A DNA stretch of 64,000 nt from Desulfobacula sp. (lineage in GTDB: Bacteria; Desulfobacterota; Desulfobacteria; Desulfobacterales; Desulfobacteraceae). The stretch spans positions 19,931 through 83,930 of the forward strand of contig NZ_JAQYWD010000030.1 of assembly GCF_030145145.1 (NCBI RefSeq), written 5' to 3'. Both the position numbers and the translations under genes were made by a program. The notes beneath the pieces were generated by a model. That model had not been told where the DNA came from and ran no database searches. It saw only the letters and a list, made by a program, of their open reading frames with translations. This document shows, in pieces, positions 55,823 to 64,000 of the stretch (the first letter of the stretch is position 1; every line of letters begins with the position of its first letter).

Positions 55823-55862
55823 TGACACCGTAACCCGATCACACGAGCGGGTATTACCATAT

Positions 55863-55913
55863 GCCGGGAAAAGGAAGGCTCTCAATCAGCAGCCTTTTTT
55901 TTCCCGGCTTTTT
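55863..55913 (+). terminator. Rho-independent terminator after the small Cys-rich gene
   Basis: GCCGGGAAAAGGAAGGCT (55863-55880) pairs with AGCCTTTTTTTTCCCGGC (55891-55908), allowing G-U pairs, with a ten-base loop and a following T run. Confidence 0.85.
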
Positions 55914-56071
55914 CGTTTATAGAAACAATGAACAGGTATCGTATTGATTTGTTCTCCACTCCTTTTTAAAAAAAATATTGAATCTGTTCCTTTTACACAG
56001 AATTTTATGTAATAATCAATCCCTGATCCCAGGATCAGTTGATTATAAACCATATTAAAAAGGCAGTAAAA

Positions 56072-56449
56072 ATGAAAAAAATTATTCATACGGAAACGGC
56101 ACCAGCCGCCATCGGACCCTATTCACAAGCCATAGAAATCAATGGGTTGCTTTTTGTATCTGGACAGATCCCCCTTGTCCCTGCTACAGGCGAACTTGTT
56201 GCCGGTGATATTAAAGCGCAGACAAAGCAGGTGATTGAGAACCTTAAATCAATTGTCACTTCTGCAAATTATAATTTTGAAACCGTCGTAAAATGTACCT
56301 GTTTTTTAACGGACATGAAAGATTTTGCCGCATTTAACGAAGTCTATTCCAGCTATTTTGGTTCGATCGTTCCCGCAAGAGAATGTGTTCAAGTGGCGGG
56401 TTTGCCAAAAGACGCCAATGTAGAAATCTCACTGATTTGTAGCCAATAA
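56072..56449 (+). CDS. ridA: RidA family deaminase
   Basis: 126 residues of the Rid (YjgF) family. IGPYSQAIEINGLLFVSGQIP, the ENLKSIV helix and PARECVQVAGLPKDANVEIS with the substrate-binding Arg are present. It hydrolyses reactive enamine/imine intermediates from PLP enzymes. ATG 56072 is used; a palindrome (CTGATCC-CA-GGATCAG, 56023-56038) lies just upstream. Confidence 0.93.
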   Translation: MKKIIHTETAPAAIGPYSQAIEINGLLFVSGQIPLVPATGELVAGDIKAQTKQVIENLKSIVTSANYNFETVVKCTCFLTDMKDFAAFNEVYSSYFGSIVPARECVQVAGLPKDANVEISLICSQ

Positions 56450-56599
56450 AGCGAAAACGATAACCGCCTGGCTAACTGCATTGGATGGTCACCGATCCCT
56501 GATTTTTTCCGGTTATTGTAATTTTCCGTTAACACCACCAGACCGTCCACTGCGCCTGCCAAAAATGTGATGGCCAGGCTTCTATTTTTCTGGAGGGGA

Positions 56600-56788
56600 T
56601 CAATGAAGTTCAATTTGATTGATCGGTGTATTATCGGAATTACCAAGAACGAATTTGATATATTTCCGTTCGGCCCGGTTAAAATCCTTGTGTGTATAAT
56701 ATTTGATATTTTCTTCAATCTCGAATTTTTTTTTATACTGCTGTATCAGCAACTCCATTCCAATATTTTTAACTGTATTATCACGCAT
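56600..56788 (-). CDS. Small hypothetical protein
   Basis: 62 residues beginning MRDNTVKNIGMELLIQQY, rich in Lys and aromatic residues (YYTHKDFNRAERKYIKF). GGCAGG-type sequence lies a few bases before ATG 56788. No family is recognised and the frame may be fortuitous; the amphipathic, charged composition is protein-like. Confidence 0.4.
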   Translation of the reverse strand: MRDNTVKNIGMELLIQQYKKKFEIEENIKYYTHKDFNRAERKYIKFVLGNSDNTPINQIELH

Positions 56789-57051
56789 ATCGACCTGCCT
56801 TTTCCTTCTGAGAACCAAGATGATATTGAACTACAGTAGCAAAACACATACCCGACGGATAAAAAATACTACACCTCTTTTGTATTAATTCATTTCAAAA
56901 ACAAACAAATCGCCTGGTCAAAAAAAAATATTATAAAAATCAATTGGTTGGACGTCTAACCCATCGGAGAAAAATTTTCTGTCCGGGCATGTTTTTGAAA
57001 ATTTTCAAAACCCGGGGGTGATAAAAGTTTTTACAGGGTGTTAAAAACTAC

Positions 57052-57089
57052 TTGACACATGCCGTTATATTTTGGTTTAAATAACGGGC
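57052..57089 (+). promoter_or_regulatory. Promoter with ModE-box-like operator
   Basis: TTGACA (57052-57057) and TTTAAA (57076-57081) are 18 bases apart. Between and over the -10 lies CGTTATAT-N8-AAATAACG (57063-57086), close to the CGTTATAT...ATATAACG operator of E. coli ModE. The ATG at 57090 is nine bases from the -10 and has no Shine-Dalgarno sequence, so the message may be leaderless. Confidence 0.68.
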
Positions 57090-57440
57090 ATGAAACTAAA
57101 CGTAAAAATAACCATCAGCAAAGATTCTCCTACCCCGTTTATGGGACCAGGCCCGGCACAATTACTGGAAAAAATCAGAGAGTATCATTCAATTAATTTG
57201 GCAGCCGGCAGCATGAACCTTTCATATGCCAAAGCGTTAAAAATACTGAACCGGTTGGAAAAAAGCCTTGGTAACCCATTGTTAATCAGGACAAGAGGTG
57301 GAAATGATCGGGGCGGTACCAAAGTTACGCCGTATGGGGAAAAATACCTTGAAAATTTCCAGAAATTACAAAAAAAAATCGAAACATCCGCTCAAAAGGA
57401 ATTTGATATTTTTCAACGACGACTTCAGAAAGGAAAATAA
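57090..57440 (+). CDS. ModE-type winged-helix regulator without TOBE domain
   Basis: 116 residues matching the N-terminal DNA-binding domain of ModE: LLEKIREYHSINLAAGSMNL then SYAKALKILNRLEKSLGNPL, LLIRTRGGNDRGGTKVTPYG and a C-terminal dimerising helix. The molybdate-binding TOBE domains are missing. It stands upstream of an ABC transporter on the same strand and probably represses this operon through the ModE-like site in its own promoter. How it senses metal without a TOBE domain is open; the transporter ATPase carries one. Confidence 0.85.
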   Translation: MKLNVKITISKDSPTPFMGPGPAQLLEKIREYHSINLAAGSMNLSYAKALKILNRLEKSLGNPLLIRTRGGNDRGGTKVTPYGEKYLENFQKLQKKIETSAQKEFDIFQRRLQKGK

Positions 57441-57522
57441 AATGAAACATGCGAAACGATTATCTTTACGTGTACTATTAACATTATTTTTTCAAGTAGC
57501 TGGAAAAGAGGACACGGCTTAA

Positions 57523-58530
57523 ATGGGTAATCAAGTGACAAGAGGGTTGCTGCTGGTGATCTGCATGCTTTTATCAACCGTTCAAGCGTTTTCAGAAACA
57601 AGTCGGCCAATCAATCTGGCGGTTGAATTTGTGGATCATGCCGCCTGTGCGCATATTGCCAAGCACCATAACTGGTATGCGGAAACCGGCCTCAATATCA
57701 ACGCTTTTGACAGTTACGCCACCGGTATGGGGCTTTCGGCTGCCCTTGCCAAGGGTAGTATTGATGCCGCGTACATCTGTCTGCTGCCGGCGATCAATGC
57801 TTATGCCAATGCCCATGTACCCATTAAAGTGGTGGCGGGTACTCACTTGTACGGGTACGGGCTCATTGTTAACCCCGAAAAAATAAAAACCGTCAAAGAC
57901 CTGTCCGGGCGGGATATTCGGTTGGGCTGTACCCGGGAGGGAAGTCCACCGGCCGCCCTGCTTCATAAACTGCAGGCCACATATGATCTTGATCCGAATA
58001 TCGTCACCAAATCCCGTCGCATGTCGCCCCCCAAATTGCTTCTGGCCCTGAAAACCGGTCAGCTGGATGCCGCTTTTATGCCGGAGCAGTTTCCAACCAT
58101 GGGGGAATCAGACGGTTTTAAAGAATTGATCAGTGCCCGGGACCTGTGGTCGAACATGCAGGGAAGTGTCCTGGTGGTCCGCCGTGACCTGATCAGACAC
58201 CATCCGGATGTCGTTGAAAAACTGGTTGGTCTGACACGACGGGGGATTCAATACATTCATGATAACCCGGAGCAGGCAAGCATCATTGTGGCCCGGGAGC
58301 TCAATGTAATGAGAGGAGATATCTTTCCTGTAAAACTGGCCGGCAGCCTGCAGCAACTGACGGTATCACCCGATGTGATCCAGCGTTCCCTTGACCATAA
58401 ACTGGTTAATACCGTCTCAATCAATCCAGCCATGGTCCAGGAAATGATCAACTATGCGGCAAAAATCGGATCCATTAAAAAGCCCTTTCCAGCAGAAGAA
58501 ATCTTAGATTTGAGGTTCCTTTATGACTGA
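57523..58530 (+). CDS. NMT1/SsuA-type ABC binding protein
   Basis: 335 residues with a signal peptide (about 1-24, ending VQAFS-ET). AKHHNWYAETGLNINAFDSY and GSIDAAYICLLPAINAYANA are typical of the taurine/nitrate/thiamine-precursor binding family. It lies between a ModE-like regulator and an SsuC-like permease gene, which its stop overlaps by eight bases. A tiny 26-codon frame (57442-57522) precedes it. Substrate by context: molybdate or tungstate; by family: a sulfonate or similar organic anion. Confidence 0.85.
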   Translation: MGNQVTRGLLLVICMLLSTVQAFSETSRPINLAVEFVDHAACAHIAKHHNWYAETGLNINAFDSYATGMGLSAALAKGSIDAAYICLLPAINAYANAHVPIKVVAGTHLYGYGLIVNPEKIKTVKDLSGRDIRLGCTREGSPPAALLHKLQATYDLDPNIVTKSRRMSPPKLLLALKTGQLDAAFMPEQFPTMGESDGFKELISARDLWSNMQGSVLVVRRDLIRHHPDVVEKLVGLTRRGIQYIHDNPEQASIIVARELNVMRGDIFPVKLAGSLQQLTVSPDVIQRSLDHKLVNTVSINPAMVQEMINYAAKIGSIKKPFPAEEILDLRFLYD

Positions 58531-59284
58531 TCAACAGCCGATTCATTTTCTCTGGGGAATGGTACCGGTTTTTGTGATGCTGCTCCTCTGGGAAACAACG
58601 GCACGCCTTCAATTGATTCCCGGCGGTATTTTTTTCCCACCGTTTACCGCTGTGATGGCAGAGGTGGGGGATATGCTTTTCGGGGGTGTGTTGATTCCAA
58701 ATTTCATGTACAGCCTGGGCCGGGTGGTGGCCGGATTTATCAGCGGTTCGGTGTGTGGTATCGGTATGGGTATTCTGATGGGATGGAACGAACGTGCCAA
58801 TCGCTGGTTCAGCCCCATCATCGGCCTTCTCTACCCAATACCGGCCCTGGGATGGCTTCCGGTCCTGATGTTGTGGATCGGTGTTAATGAAATGCTTCCC
58901 ATTGCCATTATCTTTATATGCTCCTTTTTTCCGGTCCTTTATAATACGCTGACCGGTGTTCGTCAGGTCAAACCCGAACTGATCAATGCGGCCCGTATAC
59001 TTGGTGCCTCGGACTTGTTCATTTTACAACGGGTGGTGGTCCCCCTGGCTTTGCCCAATATCTTTACCGGTTTGAAACTGGAGGCAGGAATGGCTTGGAA
59101 AGTTGTCATCGCATCGGAAATGGTTGCCATTCCCACGGGTATTGGCGCGTTGATGATGCGTGCGGAAAGCCTGGTTCGGATGGATATTATCCTCGTCTGC
59201 CTGATGATATTGTCAGTGATGTGCCTGCTTTTCGAAAGATTTTTTGCGTTTCTTGAGTTCAAGACCACTGGCAAATGGCGATAA
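58523..59284 (+). CDS. SsuC/TauC-type ABC transporter permease
   Basis: 253 residues with six membrane segments and the EAA loop INAARILGASDLFILQRVVVPLALPNI. PIPALGWLPVLMLWIGVNEM is typical of SsuC/TauC/NrtB. It is translationally coupled to the binding protein gene. Confidence 0.9.
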   Translation: MTDQQPIHFLWGMVPVFVMLLLWETTARLQLIPGGIFFPPFTAVMAEVGDMLFGGVLIPNFMYSLGRVVAGFISGSVCGIGMGILMGWNERANRWFSPIIGLLYPIPALGWLPVLMLWIGVNEMLPIAIIFICSFFPVLYNTLTGVRQVKPELINAARILGASDLFILQRVVVPLALPNIFTGLKLEAGMAWKVVIASEMVAIPTGIGALMMRAESLVRMDIILVCLMILSVMCLLFERFFAFLEFKTTGKWR

Positions 59285-59285
59285 T

Positions 59286-60335
59286 ATGCCGGTTATTTCT
59301 CTATCGTCCATTACGAATCACATCTGTCAAGGCACAGACCTGCAGGTTCACGATGGGGAGCTTCTTGTACTGGCAGGTGCAACCGGAGCCGGTAAAACCA
59401 CACTTCTCAATGTCATTGCCGGACTTACTTCCTATGGGGGCAGCGTCCAATTTAACGGAACATGTGTGGACAGTCTGCCGCCTTCAAAAAGGAATGTCGG
59501 CTACCTGTTCCAGGACTTTGCCTTATTTCCCCACCTCACCGTGACTGAGAATATTGCCTTTGGCCTTCAGGCCCGGGGCCTGGATAAAAAAGTTATTTCT
59601 CATCGGGTGTCGGAATTGTTAGCCCTGCTTAAAATAGAATCTCTGAACAACAGATATCCCAAGTCCTTGAGCGGGGGGGAAAAGCAACGAATCGCCCTGG
59701 CAAGGACCCTGGCCCCCCACCCTGAAATCTTACTTCTTGATGAGCCCTTCAGTAACCTGGATCAACGCACTGCAAAATTTCTCAGGTTAGAAATCAAAAG
59801 CCTCCAGCAAAAACTCGGTCTGACAGCCGTATACGTGACGCATAACCAGATGGAAGCCTTTGAAATGGGAGATAGACTGGCGGTAATTAAAAATGGCCAA
59901 ATTGAACAGATCGGAACCCCGGTTGAGATTCTGTTTAATCCTATCACCCCTGCAGTCTCAGAGCTTTTTGGTGCACCCAATATATTTCAGTGCAGCCGTA
60001 TTGACGCACTTGATTTCGGGCTGGGCAAAGCGAACTGCGGCCGTCTGACACTGATTGTTCCCTATGATGGAAAAGCCGTGGATAAAATTGCCGTGTTTCC
60101 TTCGGGTGTGCGATTGTCCAGGCACCCCATCAATACCCCGATGCCAAACCGATTACAGGGCATCGTTCTTGACGTTCGCCTAAAACCGCCTGTGGTGATG
60201 GTGGACATTCAGGTAAACGATGAAAAGATAACCGCAGAACTTCCCAGCCAGCTCTGGGAAAAAATCCATATCGAAATTTCAGATCCTGTTTATGCAACCA
60301 TTTCCCTGAAATGGATTCGCGTTTTAACTAAATAA
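59286..60335 (+). CDS. ABC transporter ATPase with C-terminal TOBE-like domain
   Basis: 349 residues. Walker A GATGAGKTT, signature LSGGEKQRIALART, Walker B ILLLDEPFSNLD and the H-loop TAVYVTHNQMEAFEMGD are complete. The C-terminal about 110 residues form a TOBE-like domain (GVRLSRHPINTPMPNRLQGI). That architecture is CysA/ModC-like rather than SsuB-like, consistent with oxyanion regulation. ATG 59286 follows the permease stop by one base. Confidence 0.9.
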   Translation: MPVISLSSITNHICQGTDLQVHDGELLVLAGATGAGKTTLLNVIAGLTSYGGSVQFNGTCVDSLPPSKRNVGYLFQDFALFPHLTVTENIAFGLQARGLDKKVISHRVSELLALLKIESLNNRYPKSLSGGEKQRIALARTLAPHPEILLLDEPFSNLDQRTAKFLRLEIKSLQQKLGLTAVYVTHNQMEAFEMGDRLAVIKNGQIEQIGTPVEILFNPITPAVSELFGAPNIFQCSRIDALDFGLGKANCGRLTLIVPYDGKAVDKIAVFPSGVRLSRHPINTPMPNRLQGIVLDVRLKPPVVMVDIQVNDEKITAELPSQLWEKIHIEISDPVYATISLKWIRVLTK

Positions 60336-60414
60336 AATTTGATATTGATCACACTTGTCAAAAAAAGCGATGAATTGTTTTGTTATTGTTATCTGAAAAA
60401 GGTATAAAATCCCT

Positions 60415-61332
60415 ATGAATATTGTATCCACTATTGTTCCGATATTTATTGTTGTTTTTTTGGGGCTGGTTGCAAAGCAGCGAGGATTTTTCACCCCTGA
60501 TTTTTTAGGCCAGGCCAATCGTCTGGTCTATTATTTTGCTATACCTGCCATGATATTCAACGCCATTTCCAAAGCCACCTTGCGGACCCAGTTTAATCTG
60601 TCCGTGATCATGATCTCCCTTTTCTGTGTCTTGCTGATTACCGCCATTGCCTGGAAGACATCACGTATCCTTAATTTGGTCAAGTCCTCCCAGGGGACCT
60701 TTATTCAGTCTTCCTTCCATGGTAATCTGGGATATATTGGCTTGGCTGTGGCCTTCTATTACCTTGGAGACAGTGGTTTTGTGAAAGCCGCCATTATTGC
60801 AGGATTTATTATGATTCTTCAAAATATCCTGGCGGTGATTGCCCTGCAATACCATGGCAAGGACACGATGGCGCGCACCAGTATCACAGCCACCATGAAA
60901 ACCACCATGGCTAATCCAGTCGTCCTGTCGGCCCTGGCCGGAATTATTTTTTCCCTGTCAGGACTTCAAATGCCGCTGATCATTGAGCGGGCACTGACCA
61001 TTATCAAAGGCATGGCCCTTCCCATGGCGCTTCTGATTATTGGCGCTTCCCTTTCCTTTAAAAAATTCAAACCCAGGTTTTGGCCTGTAATGGTCTCCTG
61101 TTTTTTAAAGGTGATAATGACTCCAGCCATTGGACTGATATTGTTCAAGCTGTTCTCCTTGGATCCTTTCGACTATCTTCCGGGTTTGATTCTCCTTTCT
61201 TCCCCAACAGCCACCCTGACCTATGTCATGGCAAGGGAGATCGGGGGGGATTCTGATTTTGCAGTGGCTGCCATATCCATCAGCACCCTATTCTCAAGTA
61301 TGACCTATGGACTATGGTTGACCATGGGGTAA
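60415..61332 (+). CDS. AEC-family transporter
   Basis: 305 residues with ten hydrophobic segments of the auxin-efflux-carrier family (IVPIFIVVFLGLVAKQRGFF; YYFAIPAMIFNAI; SSPTATLTYVMAREIGGD). Bacterial members export malate, malonate or similar. It follows the ABC operon by 79 bases and may be independent. Confidence 0.88.
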   Translation: MNIVSTIVPIFIVVFLGLVAKQRGFFTPDFLGQANRLVYYFAIPAMIFNAISKATLRTQFNLSVIMISLFCVLLITAIAWKTSRILNLVKSSQGTFIQSSFHGNLGYIGLAVAFYYLGDSGFVKAAIIAGFIMILQNILAVIALQYHGKDTMARTSITATMKTTMANPVVLSALAGIIFSLSGLQMPLIIERALTIIKGMALPMALLIIGASLSFKKFKPRFWPVMVSCFLKVIMTPAIGLILFKLFSLDPFDYLPGLILLSSPTATLTYVMAREIGGDSDFAVAAISISTLFSSMTYGLWLTMG

Positions 61333-61562
61333 ATTATCAACGGCTTAACAATAAAATCAATACAGGATTGATTCCATAAAATTAGTAATTCTTACCACTC
61401 GTTGGTATTTTTAACCATTTTTATCGGACAAAACACCCATTGAATTTCCATATCATGCTCCATATAATTGATATTAAAGCTAATTTTGTTTTGGTATACT
61501 GTTTGCTAAGTCTGTACTAAAAGTAGAATATATGTTTAATATTTATTTAAAAAGGAAAAACA

Positions 61563-61973
61563 ATGCACAGAAACGATACGCACAGAAAATCAATCGGATA
61601 TATTTTATGGATATTCGGGTTCATTGGCGCACATAGATTTTATTATGGGAAACCGCTATCAGGTACCCTCTATTTTTTTACTTTGGGTTTACTTGGAATA
61701 GGATGGATTGTTGATTTTTTCTTGATTCCTTCCATGGATAAAGAAGCAGATTTAAGATACTTTGCCGGCGATACTGACTTCTCGCTTGCATTCATATTTC
61801 TAACATTTCTAGGTATATTTGGTGTTCATCGCATGTATATGCGAAAATGGATATCCGGGCTCCTCTATCTTTTCACTGGCGGTGTGTTTGGTCTTGGTGT
61901 TCTGTATGATTTCTGGACCCTGAATGATCAGGTATCCATGAGGAACCGAAACACACGACAAATTGCCTTGTGA
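61563..61973 (+). CDS. Protein with two TM2 domains
   Basis: 136 residues containing two TM2 units, each a pair of membrane helices around a DF/G-x-x-x-HR-F-Y motif: FIGAHRFYYGKPLSGTLYFF and FGVHRMYMRKWISGLLYLF, each closed by an Asp-Phe (IVDFFL; LYDFWT). Function is unknown. AAAAGGAAAA precedes the ATG. Confidence 0.88.
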   Translation: MHRNDTHRKSIGYILWIFGFIGAHRFYYGKPLSGTLYFFTLGLLGIGWIVDFFLIPSMDKEADLRYFAGDTDFSLAFIFLTFLGIFGVHRMYMRKWISGLLYLFTGGVFGLGVLYDFWTLNDQVSMRNRNTRQIAL

Positions 61974-61993
61974 AGTAAGAATATCTGCATTTT

Positions 61994-62023
61994 CCGCTTT
62001 TGTACTTTCCGGAAGCGGTTTTT
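61994..62023 (+). terminator. Terminator of the TM2 gene
   Basis: CCGCTT (61994-61999) and AAGCGG (62013-62018) form a short stem followed by five T. Confidence 0.6.
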
Positions 62024-62031
62024 GAGTATAA

Positions 62032-62068
62032 GGCTCTGTTTCAATTTGATTAAATTAAAAACAGAGCC
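62032..62068 (-). terminator. Hairpin downstream of htrA
   Basis: GGCTCTGTTT (62032-62041) and AAACAGAGCC (62059-62068) form a perfect ten-base stem 11 bases beyond the htrA stop on the minus strand. T-rich loop, no strong T tract after it. Confidence 0.55.
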
Positions 62069-62078
62069 CTAACAAACA

Positions 62079-63542
62079 TTATTTTTTAAGAACTAAATAA
62101 TAGGCTCTTCCATTTCGGTAAACAAGTAAAAGCGTATCTCCATTGGAAGATTTTTTATACGCGTCCCTAAAATCATCGACAGAGTTTACTTCCATTCGGT
62201 TGATTTCCAGGATGATATCACCAGGCCTTAAATTTGCCATCTGAGATGGGCTGCCATCTTTAACGGATGTGATGATGACACCTTGATTGACTTGATCCGG
62301 TATCTGGAATTTGGATTTGGTCCCATCATTCAAAGGTGCAATTGTGATACCGCTTAACGCACCATAATCCTTTTCGAAGAAAGAATGGGCTGCGAGATTT
62401 TCAGGTAACTGATCTAACTCAACAGTACTGGTTTTTTCCTTTTTGTTTCTAACATATTGAATAGATACTTTGGCCCCTGCACCAAGTGAAGCTATGGTGC
62501 TTCTAAGCTGACCGGTATTATTAACCTGTTTGCCGTTAATTTTTAGGATAACGTCGCCACGTTTGATTCCTGCTTTTTGTGCCGGGCCGTCTTCTGCTAC
62601 TTCAGAGACAAGAACACCGATTGTCTGATCCAGCCCCATGGCCTTTGCAAGGCCCTGATTCAGATCCTGGATAGAGACCCCTAACCAACCTCGTATGACC
62701 TTGCCGTGTTTGACCAGACTGTTCATTATCGAGTGAGCCATATTGGAGGGTATTGCAAAACCGATCCCCTGATATCCTCCGGACCGGCTTATAATGGCAG
62801 TATTAATACCAACCAGTTCGCCTTTCAGGTTAATCAGTGCACCACCTTAATTCCCCGGATTGATAGCCGCATCTGTCTGTATAAAATCCTCATAGTCTGT
62901 TATGCCGACATTGGCACGTCCTTTGGCTGATACAATTCCCATGGTGACTGTATGGTCAAGGCCAAAGGGATTCCCCATGGCAAGCACGATCTCTCCAAGC
63001 CGAAGCACACTAGAATCCCCTATTGGAATGGGTTCTATTCCCTTGAGATCTCCTTTAAGCTGCAATACCGCAACATCACTTTTAGGATCGGTCCCGACGA
63101 TTTTAGCTTCCATCTCCCTTTCATCTGCCAGAGTGACCAAAATCTCTTCCGCATTGTCTACGACATGATTGTTTGTGAGCACAAGACCATCCTTAGAAAC
63201 AATAACACCTGAACCAAGGCTTTTCTCTCTCCTTTCCCTGGGAATGTTAAAGAATCCTTGTCCAAAGAAATGCTGAAAAAAAGGGTCATTAAAAAATGGA
63301 TGATATTGCTGCCCCTGCTGGGTTTTGATCACTTTAGTAGATGATATATTAACAACACTGTTGATCCGTTTTTCTGCCACGTCTGCAATAACACTGCCGC
63401 CCCTAACAAGAAGAGCGCTTTTACTGTCAGCAAAACCATTTGAGGCGTTAAAACTTATGATTTGAAATGCAAGAACGATCAACAGCATCAATTTCAACAT
63501 AATATTCATGCGTGATCCCAGTGTTAAACTTCTCATTGTCAT
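62079..63542 (-). pseudogene. HtrA/DegP-like serine protease gene with a stop at the catalytic serine
   Basis: The full reading frame has 488 codons, normal for DegP/DegQ: signal peptide (about 12-38), trypsin-like domain with H126 (LTNNHVVDN) and D156 (KSDVAVL), then two PDZ domains (about 270-360 and 390-487). The expected GNSGGAL reads GN-stop-GGAL: codon 232 is TAA at 62847-62849, a one-base change from TCA. Everything after the stop stays in frame and conserved. It is a very fresh pseudogene, a sequencing error, or two separate products. GGGAG precedes the ATG. Confidence 0.88.
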
Positions 63543-63664
63543 CTAACTCCCGTTCTTTGATCTTTGTTATTTGAGATGGGAAGCTACCCGGAGAAAGCTT
63601 CCCATCCCTGGGTTAATGTTACACCCTCAAAGGAGGATACGTTAGGCCGGGTGAATTTGGTATT

Positions 63665-64000
63665 TTACGCGGTTTTTATCTCAATCTGTCTGGGTTTGGC
63701 TGCTTCGGACTTGGGCAGATGCAATCTTAACACACCGTTTTTAAGCTCTGCTTCAACTTTTTCTACATCAATGGTCTGGGGAACAGAAAAGCTCCTGACA
63801 TATTCAGCATTCGTAAACTCTTCATATGTTGCTGCCCCTTCTGTCTCAAGTTTCCTGACACCGGATATCGATAATGTACCGTTATCAATATCAACTGAGA
63901 TATCTTTTTTTACAACTCCCGGCATGTCTGCCTGGAGGAGTATTTCGTCTTCATTTTCATAAATATCAACGGCGGGTGTTGCTTCGTATACGCCACGTGT
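63665..64000 (-). CDS. Hsp20 small heat-shock protein, N-terminus beyond the window
   Basis: At least 111 residues are visible. The alpha-crystallin domain is complete: AVDIYENEDEILLQADMPGV, DISVDIDNGTLSISG, then FVPQ-like FSVPQTIDVEKVEAELKNGV and LHLPKSEAAKP. The C-terminal IEI is the I-x-I motif for oligomer contacts. The start codon lies outside the window. It is 122 bases upstream of htrA on the same strand, a sensible protein-quality pair. Confidence 0.92.
   Translation of the reverse strand, partial: TRGVYEATPAVDIYENEDEILLQADMPGVVKKDISVDIDNGTLSISGVRKLETEGAATYEEFTNAEYVRSFSVPQTIDVEKVEAELKNGVLRLHLPKSEAAKPRQIEIKTA

Noticed and set aside
62847..62849. Recoding of the in-frame stop in htrA
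   Set aside because: The codon is TAA, not TGA (selenocysteine) or TAG (pyrrolysine), and the expected residue is serine, so recoding is not a reasonable explanation.

Overview
The window looks like a chromosome segment of an anaerobic, probably sulfate-reducing member of the Desulfobacterota (Desulfobacula/Desulfobacter-like). This is an inference from gene content: corrinoid methyltransferases, an [4Fe-4S]/FAD dehydratase of the 4-hydroxybutyryl-CoA dehydratase family, two reductive-dehalogenase-like proteins, a tungsten-type aldehyde:ferredoxin oxidoreductase, a giant acyl-CoA dehydratase activase and large hybrid kinases. No rRNA, tRNA or CRISPR array was seen. Layout: 0.25-1.2 kb EamA exporter; 1.2-1.5 kb dispersed palindromic repeat; 1.5-6.0 kb divergent corrinoid methyl-transfer locus whose two promoters share the same -10 extension; 6.0-13.3 kb an AbfD-like dehydratase with two flavoproteins and a DUF1667 protein, divergent from a SucCD-like acyl-CoA ligase; 13.3-18.6 kb alkyltransferase-like protein, a sigma-54 activator remnant, membrane-anchored RdhA-like protein, leucyl aminopeptidase, Asd; 18.6-24.3 kb polar amino-acid ABC genes without an ATPase, a sigma-54-type glnK-amt operon, a geranylgeranyl-reductase-like flavoprotein; 24.6-36.1 kb a binding protein with a hybrid kinase, threonine aldolase, EamA exporter, arginase, SpoIIE-type phosphatase and a 1146-residue hybrid kinase; 36.5-41.5 kb TetR plus a 1451-residue double activase. 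The most unusual part is 41.45-52.43 kb. A 519-bp perfect direct repeat made of a pyridoxamine-oxidase-like gene bounds about 9.9 kb holding an IS91-family transposase relic and two convergent operons: isochorismatase-like hydrolase + branched-chain/amide-type ABC importer, and ferredoxin + aldehyde ferredoxin oxidoreductase + a leaderless paralogue of the importer's binding protein. Both operons start from promoters carrying the same 23-bp operator (one mismatch), so the island reads as one co-regulated import-and-oxidation module for an unidentified, perhaps amide-like, substrate. To the right are an NTPase-DUF711-PNPOx operon, an RdhA gene cut off next to a second copy of the palindromic repeat, a small Cys-rich protein, RidA, and a ModE-like regulator with a ModE-box-like operator ahead of a taurine/nitrate-type ABC transporter (candidate molybdate/tungstate uptake). 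The window ends with an AEC carrier, a TM2 protein, an HtrA protease gene whose catalytic serine codon is a TAA stop, and a small heat-shock protein cut by the window edge. Motif comparisons to characterised proteins are from memory; no database search was run.
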